A DNA stretch of 64,000 bases. It comes from Nitrincola iocasae. GTDB lineage: Bacteria > Pseudomonadota > Gammaproteobacteria > Pseudomonadales > Balneatricaceae. The notes under the pieces are model-generated. The model saw only the letters and a list, made by a program, of their open reading frames with translations, ran no database searches and had not been told where the DNA came from. The translations under genes and the position numbers were made by a program. This document shows positions 28,159 to 36,296 of the stretch, in pieces (position 1 is the first letter of the stretch; every line of letters begins with the position of its first letter). The stretch is from contig NZ_CP044222.1 in assembly GCF_008727795.1 (NCBI RefSeq), forward strand, positions 930,001 through 994,000, given 5' to 3'.

Positions 28159-29262
28159 TCAGTCTGACTCCACTGGAACAGCTTTAACCTGCTCCCCTTC
28201 ACTGACAAAGCCTGCGCCCTGGGTGATCAGATCAATCTGGGGGGGCAAGCCACTGACCCAGACGCCACTGGTATCCAAACTGAGAATCTGCACAGGCATA
28301 AACACCATAATCTCCTCATTGTTGATGAGGTAGACACCGGTCTGACCCTTGTTGTCCAGTGCCAGCAGCGCGGGTGAGAATCTGTGAGCTGTCTGACTGG
28401 GCAGCAAAATGCTAATGGTGGCACTGGCGCCAGCTACGCGGTGTAATTGCGGATTATCAATTTGCGCTTCAATGCGATAACTGCGCGTGGCGCTGTCGGC
28501 TACATGGGCGACAAAGCTGATTTCTCCCGTCAGTTGGTCACCATCCAGAAGCCGGGCTTCAGTGACCAGGCCTTCGGACAATTCGCTGACCTTCTGTTGC
28601 GGAATATGTGCAGTCAGCTTCAGGGTGCGGGTATCGGCCAGGCTTGCCAGGGCATCACCTGGCTGGACGCTATTACCTACCTCAATTGGCAGGGATTCAA
28701 TAAAACCATCAAAAGGTGCTCTGATTTTTGTATGTTGCAGTTCCATGCTCACCCGGTCACGTTCAGCACGGGCGCTGGCAACTATGGCCTGCTGGTTTAA
28801 CAGTGCGGTTTCAGAGGACAGATTCTGGTTTGTCAGGCGTTCGGTTGCTCGCAGATTGGCTTCAGCAACCCGCAAGTCTGCTTCGGCTCGCTGTAGCTGG
28901 GCCTGACGATCTTCCTGATCCAATGAAATAATCAGATCACCAGCGTTGACGGCCTGACCCTGACGCACATGCCAGGCCTCGACTTGGCTATTGATGCGAC
29001 TTGTCAGGGTGCTCTGCCGGTAAGGTTCCAACTGACCTTGCACTTGGAAACTAGGGTGGTAAGTGCTGGCTTGCAGTTGCTGTACTTCTACAACCGGACG
29101 TTCAGTTTCCTGGGGGCTGGGTATGAATTCAGGTTCATCCGTGGCGAGTGAATACACTGAACCACTTAATAACCAAATCGCCAGTAAGGCGGCTAGCAAC
29201 AGGGCTAATGCAAGCGAAAAATGTGATGAACGTAGTTTGATCAAAGATGATGAAAAAGCCAT
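28159..29262 (-). CDS. RND efflux periplasmic adaptor (second system)
   Basis: A 367-residue membrane-fusion protein with one N-terminal membrane helix (about residues 15-35) and no lipobox. It has the usual blocks: QVEAWHVRQGQAVNAGDLIISLDQEDRQAQLQRAEA, a hairpin, then TKIRAPFDGFIESLPIEVG, and a beta-barrel. It should bridge its pump to a TolC-like channel. First gene of a two-gene minus-strand operon. The 170 bp up to the divergent DHH gene would carry promoters. Confidence 0.9.
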   Translation of the reverse strand: MAFSSSLIKLRSSHFSLALALLLAALLAIWLLSGSVYSLATDEPEFIPSPQETERPVVEVQQLQASTYHPSFQVQGQLEPYRQSTLTSRINSQVEAWHVRQGQAVNAGDLIISLDQEDRQAQLQRAEADLRVAEANLRATERLTNQNLSSETALLNQQAIVASARAERDRVSMELQHTKIRAPFDGFIESLPIEVGNSVQPGDALASLADTRTLKLTAHIPQQKVSELSEGLVTEARLLDGDQLTGEISFVAHVADSATRSYRIEAQIDNPQLHRVAGASATISILLPSQTAHRFSPALLALDNKGQTGVYLINNEEIMVFMPVQILSLDTSGVWVSGLPPQIDLITQGAGFVSEGEQVKAVPVESD

Positions 29263-29432
29263 GGAAAGGTGTCCCTATATCCGGTCAGGCAGCAGCCTAC
29301 AGCATAGCAAGTTGCTGCAAGGTACGAAACGCTTGAAAAGAGAGTTTATTAGGCATAACGGTTCCTATTTCACAGGTTTGCGGGTATGTTTTGTGCAAAC
29401 TTGAAGATTAATTGGTTGGAGGTCAAATTCTC

Positions 29433-30362
29433 ATGACAGCTCAAAAGTTTCGCCTGGTCACGCGTAGTGATTTTGATGGCTTGGTTTGCGCCGTATTACT
29501 GAAGCATCTGGACCTGATTGACGATATCAAATTTGTACATCCCAAAGATATGCAGGACGGCAGTATCGCTATTTCCACCACCGATATCTCAACTAACCTG
29601 CCCTATGTTGACGGGGTGTATCTGGCATTTGATCACCATCTGTCTGAAACCCTGCGTAATGAGAAACGCGACAATCATATTATTGACCCAGATGCGCCTT
29701 CAGCCGCACGTGTGGTGTGGAAATACTACGGTGCCCACGAAGCCTTCCCGCCTGAGTGGGATGAAATGATGGATGCCGTAGATAAAGGTGATTCGGCGCA
29801 GTTTGAACCAGAAGAAGTGCTGAATCCTCAGGGCTGGCCCTTATTGAACTTTTTGATGGATGCACGAACCGGGCTAGGGCGTTTTCGTGAGTTCCGTATT
29901 TCCAATTACAACCTGATGATGGATTTGATTGATTACTGTAAAAATCACAATATCGATGAAATCATTGCTTTGCCGGATGTCAAAGAGCGTGTAGATCTGT
30001 ATTTTGAGCAGGAAACCAAGTTCAAAGAGCAGATTAAGCGTTGTGCAACGGTTCACGGCAATTTGGTGGTATTGGATCTGCGCAATGAAGAGACAATATA
30101 TGCTGGTAACCGCTTCATGATTTATGCGCTCTTCCCGCAGTGCAATATTTCTATCCATGTCCTTTGGGGTTTGAAGCAGCAGAACACCGTGTTTGCTACG
30201 GGTAAATCCATTTTTGATCGCAGTTCAAAAACCAATGTTGGCGAACTGATGCTGAAATACGGTGGCGGTGGGCATCAGGCGGCAGGTACCTGTCAGGTTG
30301 CCAACGATCAGGCTGAAACGGTTCTTAACGAGCTGATTGCGCAGATTAATCAGGACGGTTGA
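29433..30362 (+). CDS. DHH/DHHA1 phosphoesterase family protein
   Basis: A 309-residue protein; the start at 29433 (MTAQKFRLVTRSDFDG) follows TTGGAGGTC at a proper distance, which rules out the upstream ATG at 29412. DHH motifs are SDFDG (residue 11-15), FDHH (about 70), and AVDKGD (about 113); the C-terminal DHHA1 domain has YGGGGHQAAG. The family includes nanoRNases, pAp phosphatases and exopolyphosphatase-related enzymes. Which substrate this one takes is not decidable from motifs. It stands alone. Confidence 0.85.
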   Translation: MTAQKFRLVTRSDFDGLVCAVLLKHLDLIDDIKFVHPKDMQDGSIAISTTDISTNLPYVDGVYLAFDHHLSETLRNEKRDNHIIDPDAPSAARVVWKYYGAHEAFPPEWDEMMDAVDKGDSAQFEPEEVLNPQGWPLLNFLMDARTGLGRFREFRISNYNLMMDLIDYCKNHNIDEIIALPDVKERVDLYFEQETKFKEQIKRCATVHGNLVVLDLRNEETIYAGNRFMIYALFPQCNISIHVLWGLKQQNTVFATGKSIFDRSSKTNVGELMLKYGGGGHQAAGTCQVANDQAETVLNELIAQINQDG

Positions 30363-30534
30363 GGTTTCGGCTACCTGGTTATCCAGCTATTGGGCTAATG
30401 GGCCGGGTCAGACAGATCCGATCCCCTCAGCCCTCACCAACTTGGGTGCCAGAGTAAAGTTGGTTTGGCATCAGTGCTTCGTGTGCAGACGTTACTGTGA
30501 CGTGCAAGCGCTCAGTAATGTCTGAGACTAGAGG

Positions 30535-31092
30535 CTAAAGCCATGGGAAGAGTGCTCGTCGTTCTTCTTCATTCAATTCACCCACACGTCGGATATTGCG
30601 TTCAGGTATGCCTTCAGCATCAGGATGGCGCTCAATCGCATCAGCGACACTCGCCTCTCTGAGCAGATGTAGTAGTGGGAAAGGCGCTCTGTTGGTCAGA
30701 TTTTCGGCATCGTCAGACTGGGTGCCGCCAAACTGATAGTGCGGATGAAAACTGGCAACCTGATACTGATCTACACGATCAACTGAGACAAGGCACGCAT
30801 CCGCCAGATCCAGAAAATCATTGTAATCAAGAAAATCTGGCCAGAGGTTCGGAAATGCCAGAATCGTCGTTTCCAGCGTTTCAGGCTGGCTTGCATCAAG
30901 ACCTTCCAACTCTTCAACCATTAGCGCCAGCGCCGCCTCCTCGGTTGCAACCGTGCTGACCCGTATGCGTATCAGCCCTTCTCGATAAGGCTTGTGTGCA
31001 AATGGACATAGATTAAGCCCTATCACCACCTGCTCCAGCCATTGTTGCACCAGCTCGGTTGCCTGCGGGATATCCTGCGTTGATACTGCCAT
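30535..31092 (-). CDS. DUF1415 family protein
   Basis: A 185-residue protein with the DUF1415 signature: WLEQVVIGLNLCPFA near the N terminus, TILAFPNLWPDFLDYNDFL in the middle, and FHPHYQFGG. Function is unknown; the family is common in gammaproteobacteria. One conserved cysteine lies in NLCPFA. It is encoded alone, opposite to its neighbours, with 174 bp of featureless sequence after the DHH gene end. Confidence 0.88.
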   Translation of the reverse strand: MAVSTQDIPQATELVQQWLEQVVIGLNLCPFAHKPYREGLIRIRVSTVATEEAALALMVEELEGLDASQPETLETTILAFPNLWPDFLDYNDFLDLADACLVSVDRVDQYQVASFHPHYQFGGTQSDDAENLTNRAPFPLLHLLREASVADAIERHPDAEGIPERNIRRVGELNEEERRALFPWL

Positions 31093-31492
31093 GTCGAGAA
31101 AAGCCCCTGCTATAAAAAGACATTGTAACGTAAATGATATTTTGCTGTTATTGAAACACGAAACTTGAGTTATAGAACCCCACAGTCAGCTGCCAAATCC
31201 ATATTTGTCTGCTATGTGGACTGGCACGGGGTTTCAGCGGGGTGGTGGTATCACTTTGTTGTGACCGTCTGCCGCCAGGACGGCGGCAGTCGAGCGGCCA
31301 TGGACGGCGAAAAGCGTGTTACACCAAAGAGATACCACTACCCCAGCAAGGCACATACCCGCACACCCCAACCTGGCACCTGCTTAGTGCGTCATCCCAA
31401 AGCAATCCCTCCGCCGCCTATTCGACAATAGTGGGTGTTCTGCGCCATTTTCTGTTACTATTTTTGGTCGAATTTCACGCAATGAGCTTTAC
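31093..31492. other. Intergenic stretch between DUF1415 and ygiQ
   Basis: About 400 bp without a convincing gene. Two overlapping plus-strand open frames (31165-31431, 31242-31496) have no family features, and both run through the inverted-repeat element marked separately at 31239-31344. The last 100 bp presumably hold the ygiQ promoter. Confidence 0.7.
31239..31344. repeat. 106-bp MITE/REP-like element with 27-bp imperfect terminal inverted repeats
   Basis: The left arm 31239-31265 (begins GGGGTGGTGGTATCAC) and the right arm 31318-31344 (ends GATACCACTACCCC) are inverted repeats matching at 23 of 27 positions; two of the four differences would be G-U pairs in RNA. Between them is a perfect 8-bp hairpin, CTGCCGCC (31269-31276) with GGCGGCAG (31282-31289), and the small palindrome GGCCATGGACGGC. 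The whole would fold as one long stem closing two inner hairpins. No transposase is encoded. Copy number elsewhere is unknown. Confidence 0.6.
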
Positions 31493-33709
31493 ATGAACCA
31501 GGTATTCACTCCGATCCACACACGCCCTGCATTCCGGCAAAATAAAACCAAAGCGGCACCTTTTTTACCCATGAGCCGCCAGGAAATGCAGCAGTTGGGC
31601 TGGGAGTGTTGTGACATTATTCTGGTCACGGGTGATGCTTATGTGGATCATCCGTCATTCGGTATGGCCATTATTGGGCGCCTGTTGGAAGCGCAGGGGT
31701 TTCGTGTCGGTATTATCGCTCAGCCTGATTGGCACTCGTCTGAGGCCTTCAAAACACTGGGCAAGCCTGCACTGTTTTTTGGCATCGCCGCGGGCAATAT
31801 GGATTCGATGATCAATCGCTATACTGCTGATCGCAAAATCCGTTCTGATGATGCCTATACACCGGGCAATGTCGCTGGCAAGCGACCGGATCGTGCCAGT
31901 ATTGTCTACAGCCAGCGCTGTCGTGAAGCCTATAAAGATGTGCCGCTGGTGCTTGGCGGCATCGAAGCATCACTGCGTCGTATCGCCCATTATGATTACT
32001 GGCAGGATAAAGTCCGCCGCTCTATTTTACTGGATTCACGTGCAGATCTGCTGCTTTACGGTAATGCGGAACGCGCCATAGTTGAGGTGGCACATCGCCT
32101 GGCAGCCGGTGAGGCTATCGATAGCCTGCGTGATATTCGTGGTACCGCCTTTGTGCGCAAGGATACTCCGGAAAACTGGATGGAAATCGATTCAACCCGT
32201 ATTGACCGTCCAGGAAAAATCGACAAAATAATCAATCCTTACGTCAATACCCGTGATCTGCCGCAGTGTGAAATCGAGCAGCGCGGTGGCGGTGAAAGCG
32301 CCGAAATGGATGCGGAAGATGATGTGCAGGTTTTGCATATTGAACCCCGCGTGCGTCTGGATCGTAGCAAAACTGTTATACGTATTCCGTCATTTGAGAA
32401 AGTCAGCAAGGACCCGGTGCTCTATGCTCACGCCAGCCGGGTACTGCATCTGGAAACCAATCCAGGTAATGCACGTGCGTTGGTGCAACTGCATGGTGAT
32501 CAGGAAGTCTGGCTGAATCCACCGCCAATTCCCTTGACCACAGATGAAATGGATTATGTTTTTGATCTGCCCTATGCCCGTGTGCCGCATCCGCTGTATG
32601 GCAAGGCCGAGATTCCGGCTTACAAGATGATTCGTTTCTCAGTCAATATCATGCGTGGCTGCTTTGGTGGCTGTACCTTCTGCTCTATTACGGAACATGA
32701 AGGGCGGATTATTCAGAATCGTTCGCAAACCTCGATCATTAAAGAGATTGAACAGATTCGTGACAAGGTACCGGGTTTTACCGGGGTGATTTCAGATCTG
32801 GGTGGTCCAACGGCCAATATGTATCGCATCGCCTGTAAAACTACCGAAATAGAAGCGGCTTGTCGCAAACCCTCCTGTGTTTATCCGGGTATTTGTAACA
32901 ATCTGAATACCGACCATTCAGCGCTGACGCAGTTATACCGGGATGCACGTAAGCTCAAAGGGGTGAAAAAAATCCTCATAGCCTCAGGGTTGCGTTATGA
33001 CCTGGCGATTGAAGATCCGGAGTACGTACGTGAACTGGTGACTCATCATGTTGGCGGCTATTTGAAAATCGCACCGGAGCACACAGAACAGGGTCCGCTG
33101 GATAAAATGATGAAGCCGGGTATCGGCAGTTACGATACCTTCAAGAAGATGTTTGAGCGTTTTTCCAAAGAAGCGGGTAAAGATCAGTATCTGATTCCCT
33201 ATTTTATTGCTGCACATCCCGGTACCACCGATACGGATATGCTTAATCTGGCGCTCTGGCTGAAAACCAACGGTTTTAAAGCCGACCAGGTGCAGGCTTT
33301 TTATCCCTCACCTATGGCTACCGCGACAGCGATGTACCATACCGGGCGCAATCCCTTGCGGCGCCTTTCCTATAAGAAAAGTGCTGAGAAGGTGGACAGC
33401 GTTAAAGGTGAAAGACAACGTCGTCTGCATAAAGCGTTTTTACGCTGGCATGATCCAGAAAACTGGCCGCTGCTGCGTGAAGCACTTAATTCGATGGGGC
33501 GTGCCGATTTGATCGGTCCGGGTGAGCAGCAATTAATACCTGATGAGGAGGTTGCCGAAGCTTATCCAGGCTCGCGCCGCAACAATGCGCCGCGCATGGC
33601 GCGCGCTGTTAAAGGTAAACTCTTGACCCAGCATACCGGGTTGCCACCGCGTTCTCATAAGGTGACAAAAAACCACAAGCCAGCGATAGCGGGGCGCCGG
33701 AAGGGATAA
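31493..33709 (+). CDS. ygiQ: YgiQ family radical SAM protein
   Basis: A 738-residue protein of the YgiQ/UPF0313 family. The radical-SAM cluster motif is CFGGCTFCS (about residues 388-396), the CxxxCxxC form that binds a 4Fe-4S cluster. The N-terminal B12-binding-like region starts LGWECCDIILVTGDAYVDHPSFG. The C-terminal tail is basic and low in complexity. The reaction is not known. Length agrees with the family. It stands alone, with no strong terminator downstream. Confidence 0.93.
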   Translation: MNQVFTPIHTRPAFRQNKTKAAPFLPMSRQEMQQLGWECCDIILVTGDAYVDHPSFGMAIIGRLLEAQGFRVGIIAQPDWHSSEAFKTLGKPALFFGIAAGNMDSMINRYTADRKIRSDDAYTPGNVAGKRPDRASIVYSQRCREAYKDVPLVLGGIEASLRRIAHYDYWQDKVRRSILLDSRADLLLYGNAERAIVEVAHRLAAGEAIDSLRDIRGTAFVRKDTPENWMEIDSTRIDRPGKIDKIINPYVNTRDLPQCEIEQRGGGESAEMDAEDDVQVLHIEPRVRLDRSKTVIRIPSFEKVSKDPVLYAHASRVLHLETNPGNARALVQLHGDQEVWLNPPPIPLTTDEMDYVFDLPYARVPHPLYGKAEIPAYKMIRFSVNIMRGCFGGCTFCSITEHEGRIIQNRSQTSIIKEIEQIRDKVPGFTGVISDLGGPTANMYRIACKTTEIEAACRKPSCVYPGICNNLNTDHSALTQLYRDARKLKGVKKILIASGLRYDLAIEDPEYVRELVTHHVGGYLKIAPEHTEQGPLDKMMKPGIGSYDTFKKMFERFSKEAGKDQYLIPYFIAAHPGTTDTDMLNLALWLKTNGFKADQVQAFYPSPMATATAMYHTGRNPLRRLSYKKSAEKVDSVKGERQRRLHKAFLRWHDPENWPLLREALNSMGRADLIGPGEQQLIPDEEVAEAYPGSRRNNAPRMARAVKGKLLTQHTGLPPRSHKVTKNHKPAIAGRRKG

Positions 33710-34262
33710 AATTTTTACAAAAATCCGCAATTATTAACCTTTTCAACGTTGTAATTCGTTGGAACAGGTGTATAGTTATTTTTATCAACAGCTTCCCGGT
33801 AAGTCGTTGTGCTTCGAATTGCAGCCTGTCTGTAAATGTTTTGACCGGGTTACCAGCCTTGATGCTGGATTAGAGTTATAGAAAATTTGATGCAAGTTAT
33901 AACATGCGGACTGCGGTTCGCCACTGATCGGAACACACCACTCCGATCCATATACTCACAAAGCAGCAAGCAGCTTAGGCTGATTCGCTCACTTCCTCGT
34001 TTGAACACTACTCAATCGATTACTCAGTTTTTTCCTCGTCAGGATGGCATCATCCTCGGGAAATCTTTGTGTGTAACCTTGCAGCCTTTATCCGTTCAAT
34101 CGGAAACAGATTCTGAGATGCTGGCTCTTTAAGTCAGCGTCTCTAACCAGTGTTCAGTGTATTCGGAAATGTCCGGGTACAGGAACAGAAACGAGACCGG
34201 ATAATCCGGTCTTTTGAAAGAATGCCAATTGATGGCAAATACGTAAAAGAAAGAGGCAAGAC
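33710..34262 (+). ncRNA. Long structured leader or separate small RNA upstream of the cold-shock gene
   Basis: A 553-bp stretch without a credible gene; the open frame 33887-34132 has no family features. A sigma-70-like promoter (TTGTAA 33749-33754, 16 bp, TATAGT 33771-33776) would start RNA near 33783, about 480 nt before the csp start. Hairpins are frequent: CCAGC/GCTGG (33853-33868), GATCGGA/TCCGATC (33926-33948), AGGATG/CATCCT (near 34042-34057) and a terminator-like hairpin at 34195-34215. E. coli csp leaders are about 160 nt, so this is long. Leader versus independent RNA is undecided. Confidence 0.4.
34195..34215 (+). terminator. Intrinsic-terminator-like hairpin inside the cold-shock leader
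   Basis: GACCGGA (34195-34201), loop TAA, TCCGGTC (34205-34211), then TTTT. It lies 47 bp before the csp start codon, so it either ends an upstream RNA or acts as an attenuator for csp. Confidence 0.55.
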
Positions 34263-34472
34263 ATGTCACAGCTAGTTACCGGTACCGTAAAATGGTTCAA
34301 CGATGAGAAAGGATTCGGTTTTATCCAGCAGGAGAACGGTCCGGATGTATTCGTACACTTCCGTGCAATCAACGGCAATGGTCGTCGTACACTGCATGAA
34401 AACCAGCAGGTAACTTTTGAAGTTACCCAGGGCCAGAAAGGTCCTCAGGCTGAGAACGTATCTATCGTCTGA
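34263..34472 (+). CDS. Cold-shock protein, CspA family
   Basis: A 69-residue single cold-shock domain. The RNA-binding motifs RNP1 (KGFGFIQ, about residues 19-25) and RNP2 (VFVHF, about 33-37) are intact. Such proteins bind single-stranded RNA and melt secondary structure, and several act as transcription antiterminators. AGAGG lies at a good distance from the ATG. It has its own strong terminator and a long structured leader. Which paralogue (A, C, D, E) cannot be told. Confidence 0.96.
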   Translation: MSQLVTGTVKWFNDEKGFGFIQQENGPDVFVHFRAINGNGRRTLHENQQVTFEVTQGQKGPQAENVSIV

Positions 34473-34496
34473 TTTCAGACTAAGATAGTACCTTCT

Positions 34497-34529
34497 GACG
34501 GCGGACCCACGGGTCCGCCGTCTTGTTTT
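34497..34529. terminator. Rho-independent terminator of the cold-shock gene
   Basis: GACGGCGGACCC (34497-34508) pairs perfectly with GGGTCCGCCGTC (34511-34522), followed by TTGTTTT. The 12-bp GC-rich stem ends csp and may also serve the convergent gene ending at 34550. Confidence 0.9.
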
Positions 34530-34549
34530 CTAGCGTTACAAACCAGGCT

Positions 34550-34912
34550 TTATTGCGATTTTTCCGAGGCTTTTTCCAGTCGCCTGATGATTTCAAGGTA
34601 ACGCGGTGTCGGACCGATATCTTCATACACAGGGTCGCCATCTTCTTCACGGATAACCCGTGCCCCCGGTCGGTAGGGCATGCGTGCTTCAATCTCCTGC
34701 AGCAGAGTTTGAAACAGGGCGGGCCCAAGTTCATCCAGTGACACAGCATACACCTCACAAAGTGCCTGTAGCCTGAAAAGGTCTTCCTGATGGATTGGCA
34801 GGGTGACAGATTGCTGTCCCTTGCGCTCAGTCGCGTGGCGTTCCAGCTTTAGTAGCAGGGCACTGAAATAATCGTCTGGCATGGTTTCTAGCATGGTCTC
34901 TATCTCCGGCAA
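34550..34912 (-). CDS. Conserved hypothetical protein (similar to small Pseudomonas proteins called 'pilin assembly protein')
   Basis: A 120-residue acidic, helical protein. The segment YRPGARVIREEDGDPVYEDIGPT (about residues 79-101), then PRYLEI, recalls a small conserved Pseudomonas family carried in databases under 'pilin assembly protein', with GDPLYEDVGPTPRFL; this is from memory. The middle (LFRLQALCEVYAVSLDELGPALF) resembles a ribbon-helix-helix-like or CopG-type helical stretch, without proof. No signal peptide or membrane helix is present. Function unknown. It is convergent with the cold-shock gene. Confidence 0.6.
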   Translation of the reverse strand: MPEIETMLETMPDDYFSALLLKLERHATERKGQQSVTLPIHQEDLFRLQALCEVYAVSLDELGPALFQTLLQEIEARMPYRPGARVIREEDGDPVYEDIGPTPRYLEIIRRLEKASEKSQ

Positions 34913-35045
34913 GCAGGTAACCTGACTAACAGGATAGCGTAAATTCAGTTCCCTGTGTAAAAACCCTGAATCTTCACCGTGTTAAGTGGCGATACTATCG
35001 ATTATCATGCCTGTAAATCAGTAAATTTTAATAAAGGGGAGTGAT

Positions 35046-35492
35046 ATGGCGAGTGTGATCTTCGCAGTAGGTTCTGTCTACGGCAACAGTACGTCAGTTG
35101 CCGAAGAGTGTGCCGAGGTACTGCGCAGTGCTGACCATGAAGCCGAGATATATTCCAATGCAACGCTGGATGATCTGCTGGCTCATCCGCAAGCCGTACT
35201 AATTATCTGCACCTCCACAACCGGTCAGGGAGAACTGCCTGATAATATCTATGCGCTGGTAAGTGAGTTGCGTGAACAGTTTCCACTGATGCCTGAGCGT
35301 CGCTATGGTGTTATTGCGTTGGGCGATAGCTCTTATGATACTTTTGCCGATGCCGGGCGTCAGTGTGATGAGTTGCTGCAAGAGCTGCAGGCACAGCGTA
35401 TCGGCGAGGTTTTATATATCGATGCCTGCGAAACAGCGGACCCGGAAGGGGTGGCTGTAGAATGGATGAAGACCTGGATGCAGGCGCTTTAA
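35046..35492 (+). CDS. Flavodoxin (MioC-like)
   Basis: A 148-residue flavodoxin fold. The FMN phosphate-binding loop is VGSVYGNSTSVAE (about residues 8-20), a variant of the T-x-T-G-x-T motif; the later loops ICTSTTGQGELPDN and ALGDSSYDTFADAG bind the isoalloxazine ring. It would carry one electron pair in the cytoplasm. MioC-like proteins support biotin synthase in E. coli; the partner here is unknown. It stands alone, ended by a hairpin shared with the convergent nitroreductase. Confidence 0.88.
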   Translation: MASVIFAVGSVYGNSTSVAEECAEVLRSADHEAEIYSNATLDDLLAHPQAVLIICTSTTGQGELPDNIYALVSELREQFPLMPERRYGVIALGDSSYDTFADAGRQCDELLQELQAQRIGEVLYIDACETADPEGVAVEWMKTWMQAL

Positions 35493-35500
35493 TAGGATCA

Positions 35501-35529
35501 GGTCACGACAGTATGACGCTGCCGTGACC
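35501..35529. terminator. Hairpin between flavodoxin and nitroreductase genes
   Basis: GGTCACG (35501-35507) pairs with CGTGACC (35523-35529) across a 15-base loop, followed on the plus strand by CAGAGGTTTT. It is placed between two convergent genes and could serve both. Confidence 0.5.
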
Positions 35530-35537
35530 CAGAGGTT

Positions 35538-36278
35538 TTAGCGTTTTAGAAAGCCTTTGCTGTGCAGAAAATCGAGCATGTGTGGACGCGCCTCTTTTAC
35601 CAGCATACCGGAAATCTGCTCACTCCAGCTCATCTCCTTGGTACCCCCTGTGCGGCTGCGGTAGTATTCTCTGACCCTTAGATCATATTCACGAATACTG
35701 TCAGCATCTGTGCTGTCATCATAGACATCCTGTTTTAACACTACAGAGAGAGGCAAGCGTGGTTTGGTTTCCGGGTCCTGGTCCGGATAGCCGATACACA
35801 TGCCGAACACCGGATAGACCAGTTCAGGCAGCCCCAGCAACTCGGAAACCCGTGCTATCTGGTTACGAATGCCACCGATATAGACTACGCCGAGTCCCAG
35901 GGACTCGGCCGCTATGGCACAGTTTTGGGCAAACAGCCCGCAGTCCACCGTTGCGGTAATAAACTGCTCGGTGAAGCCGCTCAACATATCAGCCTGATGC
36001 ATGTCACATACCAGTTTGTGTCGTTGCATATCGGCACAGAACACCAGAAATATCGGAGCCGTGGCGACGTAAGCCTGATTTCCGGCACATTCCGCCAGCT
36101 GTTCGCGCTTGTGCTCATCGGTGACCTGAATCACTGTGCAGGCCTGAATGAAGCTGGAGGTGGCTGCCGCCTGTCCTGCTTCGATAATTGCATTGATCCA
36201 GTCTGGTGAAATTGTCTGCTGAGTGAATTTGCGAATGGATCGGTGTTGTTTGAGTAGCTCAAGGGTTGGATTTGTCAT
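35538..36278 (-). CDS. nfsA: NADPH-dependent nitroreductase, NfsA family
   Basis: A 246-residue FMN-dependent nitroreductase. The N-terminal LKQHRSIRKFTQQTISPDWI supplies the FMN-phosphate-binding HRSIR motif; GLGVVYIGGIRNQ and FGMCIGYPDQ are typical for NfsA/FRP, as is the late YYRSRTGG for NADPH binding. It would reduce nitroaromatics, quinones or flavins by two electrons. Length matches E. coli NfsA (240). It is on the same strand as the PRPP-synthetase/phosphorylase pair, 18 bp after it, so it may be in that operon. Confidence 0.9.
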   Translation of the reverse strand: MTNPTLELLKQHRSIRKFTQQTISPDWINAIIEAGQAAATSSFIQACTVIQVTDEHKREQLAECAGNQAYVATAPIFLVFCADMQRHKLVCDMHQADMLSGFTEQFITATVDCGLFAQNCAIAAESLGLGVVYIGGIRNQIARVSELLGLPELVYPVFGMCIGYPDQDPETKPRLPLSVVLKQDVYDDSTDADSIREYDLRVREYYRSRTGGTKEMSWSEQISGMLVKEARPHMLDFLHSKGFLKR

Positions 36279-36296
36279 AGTGGATCCTGAATGGGT

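Noticed and set aside
31165..31496. Two overlapping open frames upstream of ygiQ
   Set aside because: Both translate through the inverted-repeat element and have low-complexity, unlikely protein composition.
33887..34132. 81-codon open frame in the cold-shock leader
   Set aside because: No domain, no clear ribosome binding site, and it crosses several hairpins; a structured leader explains the region better.
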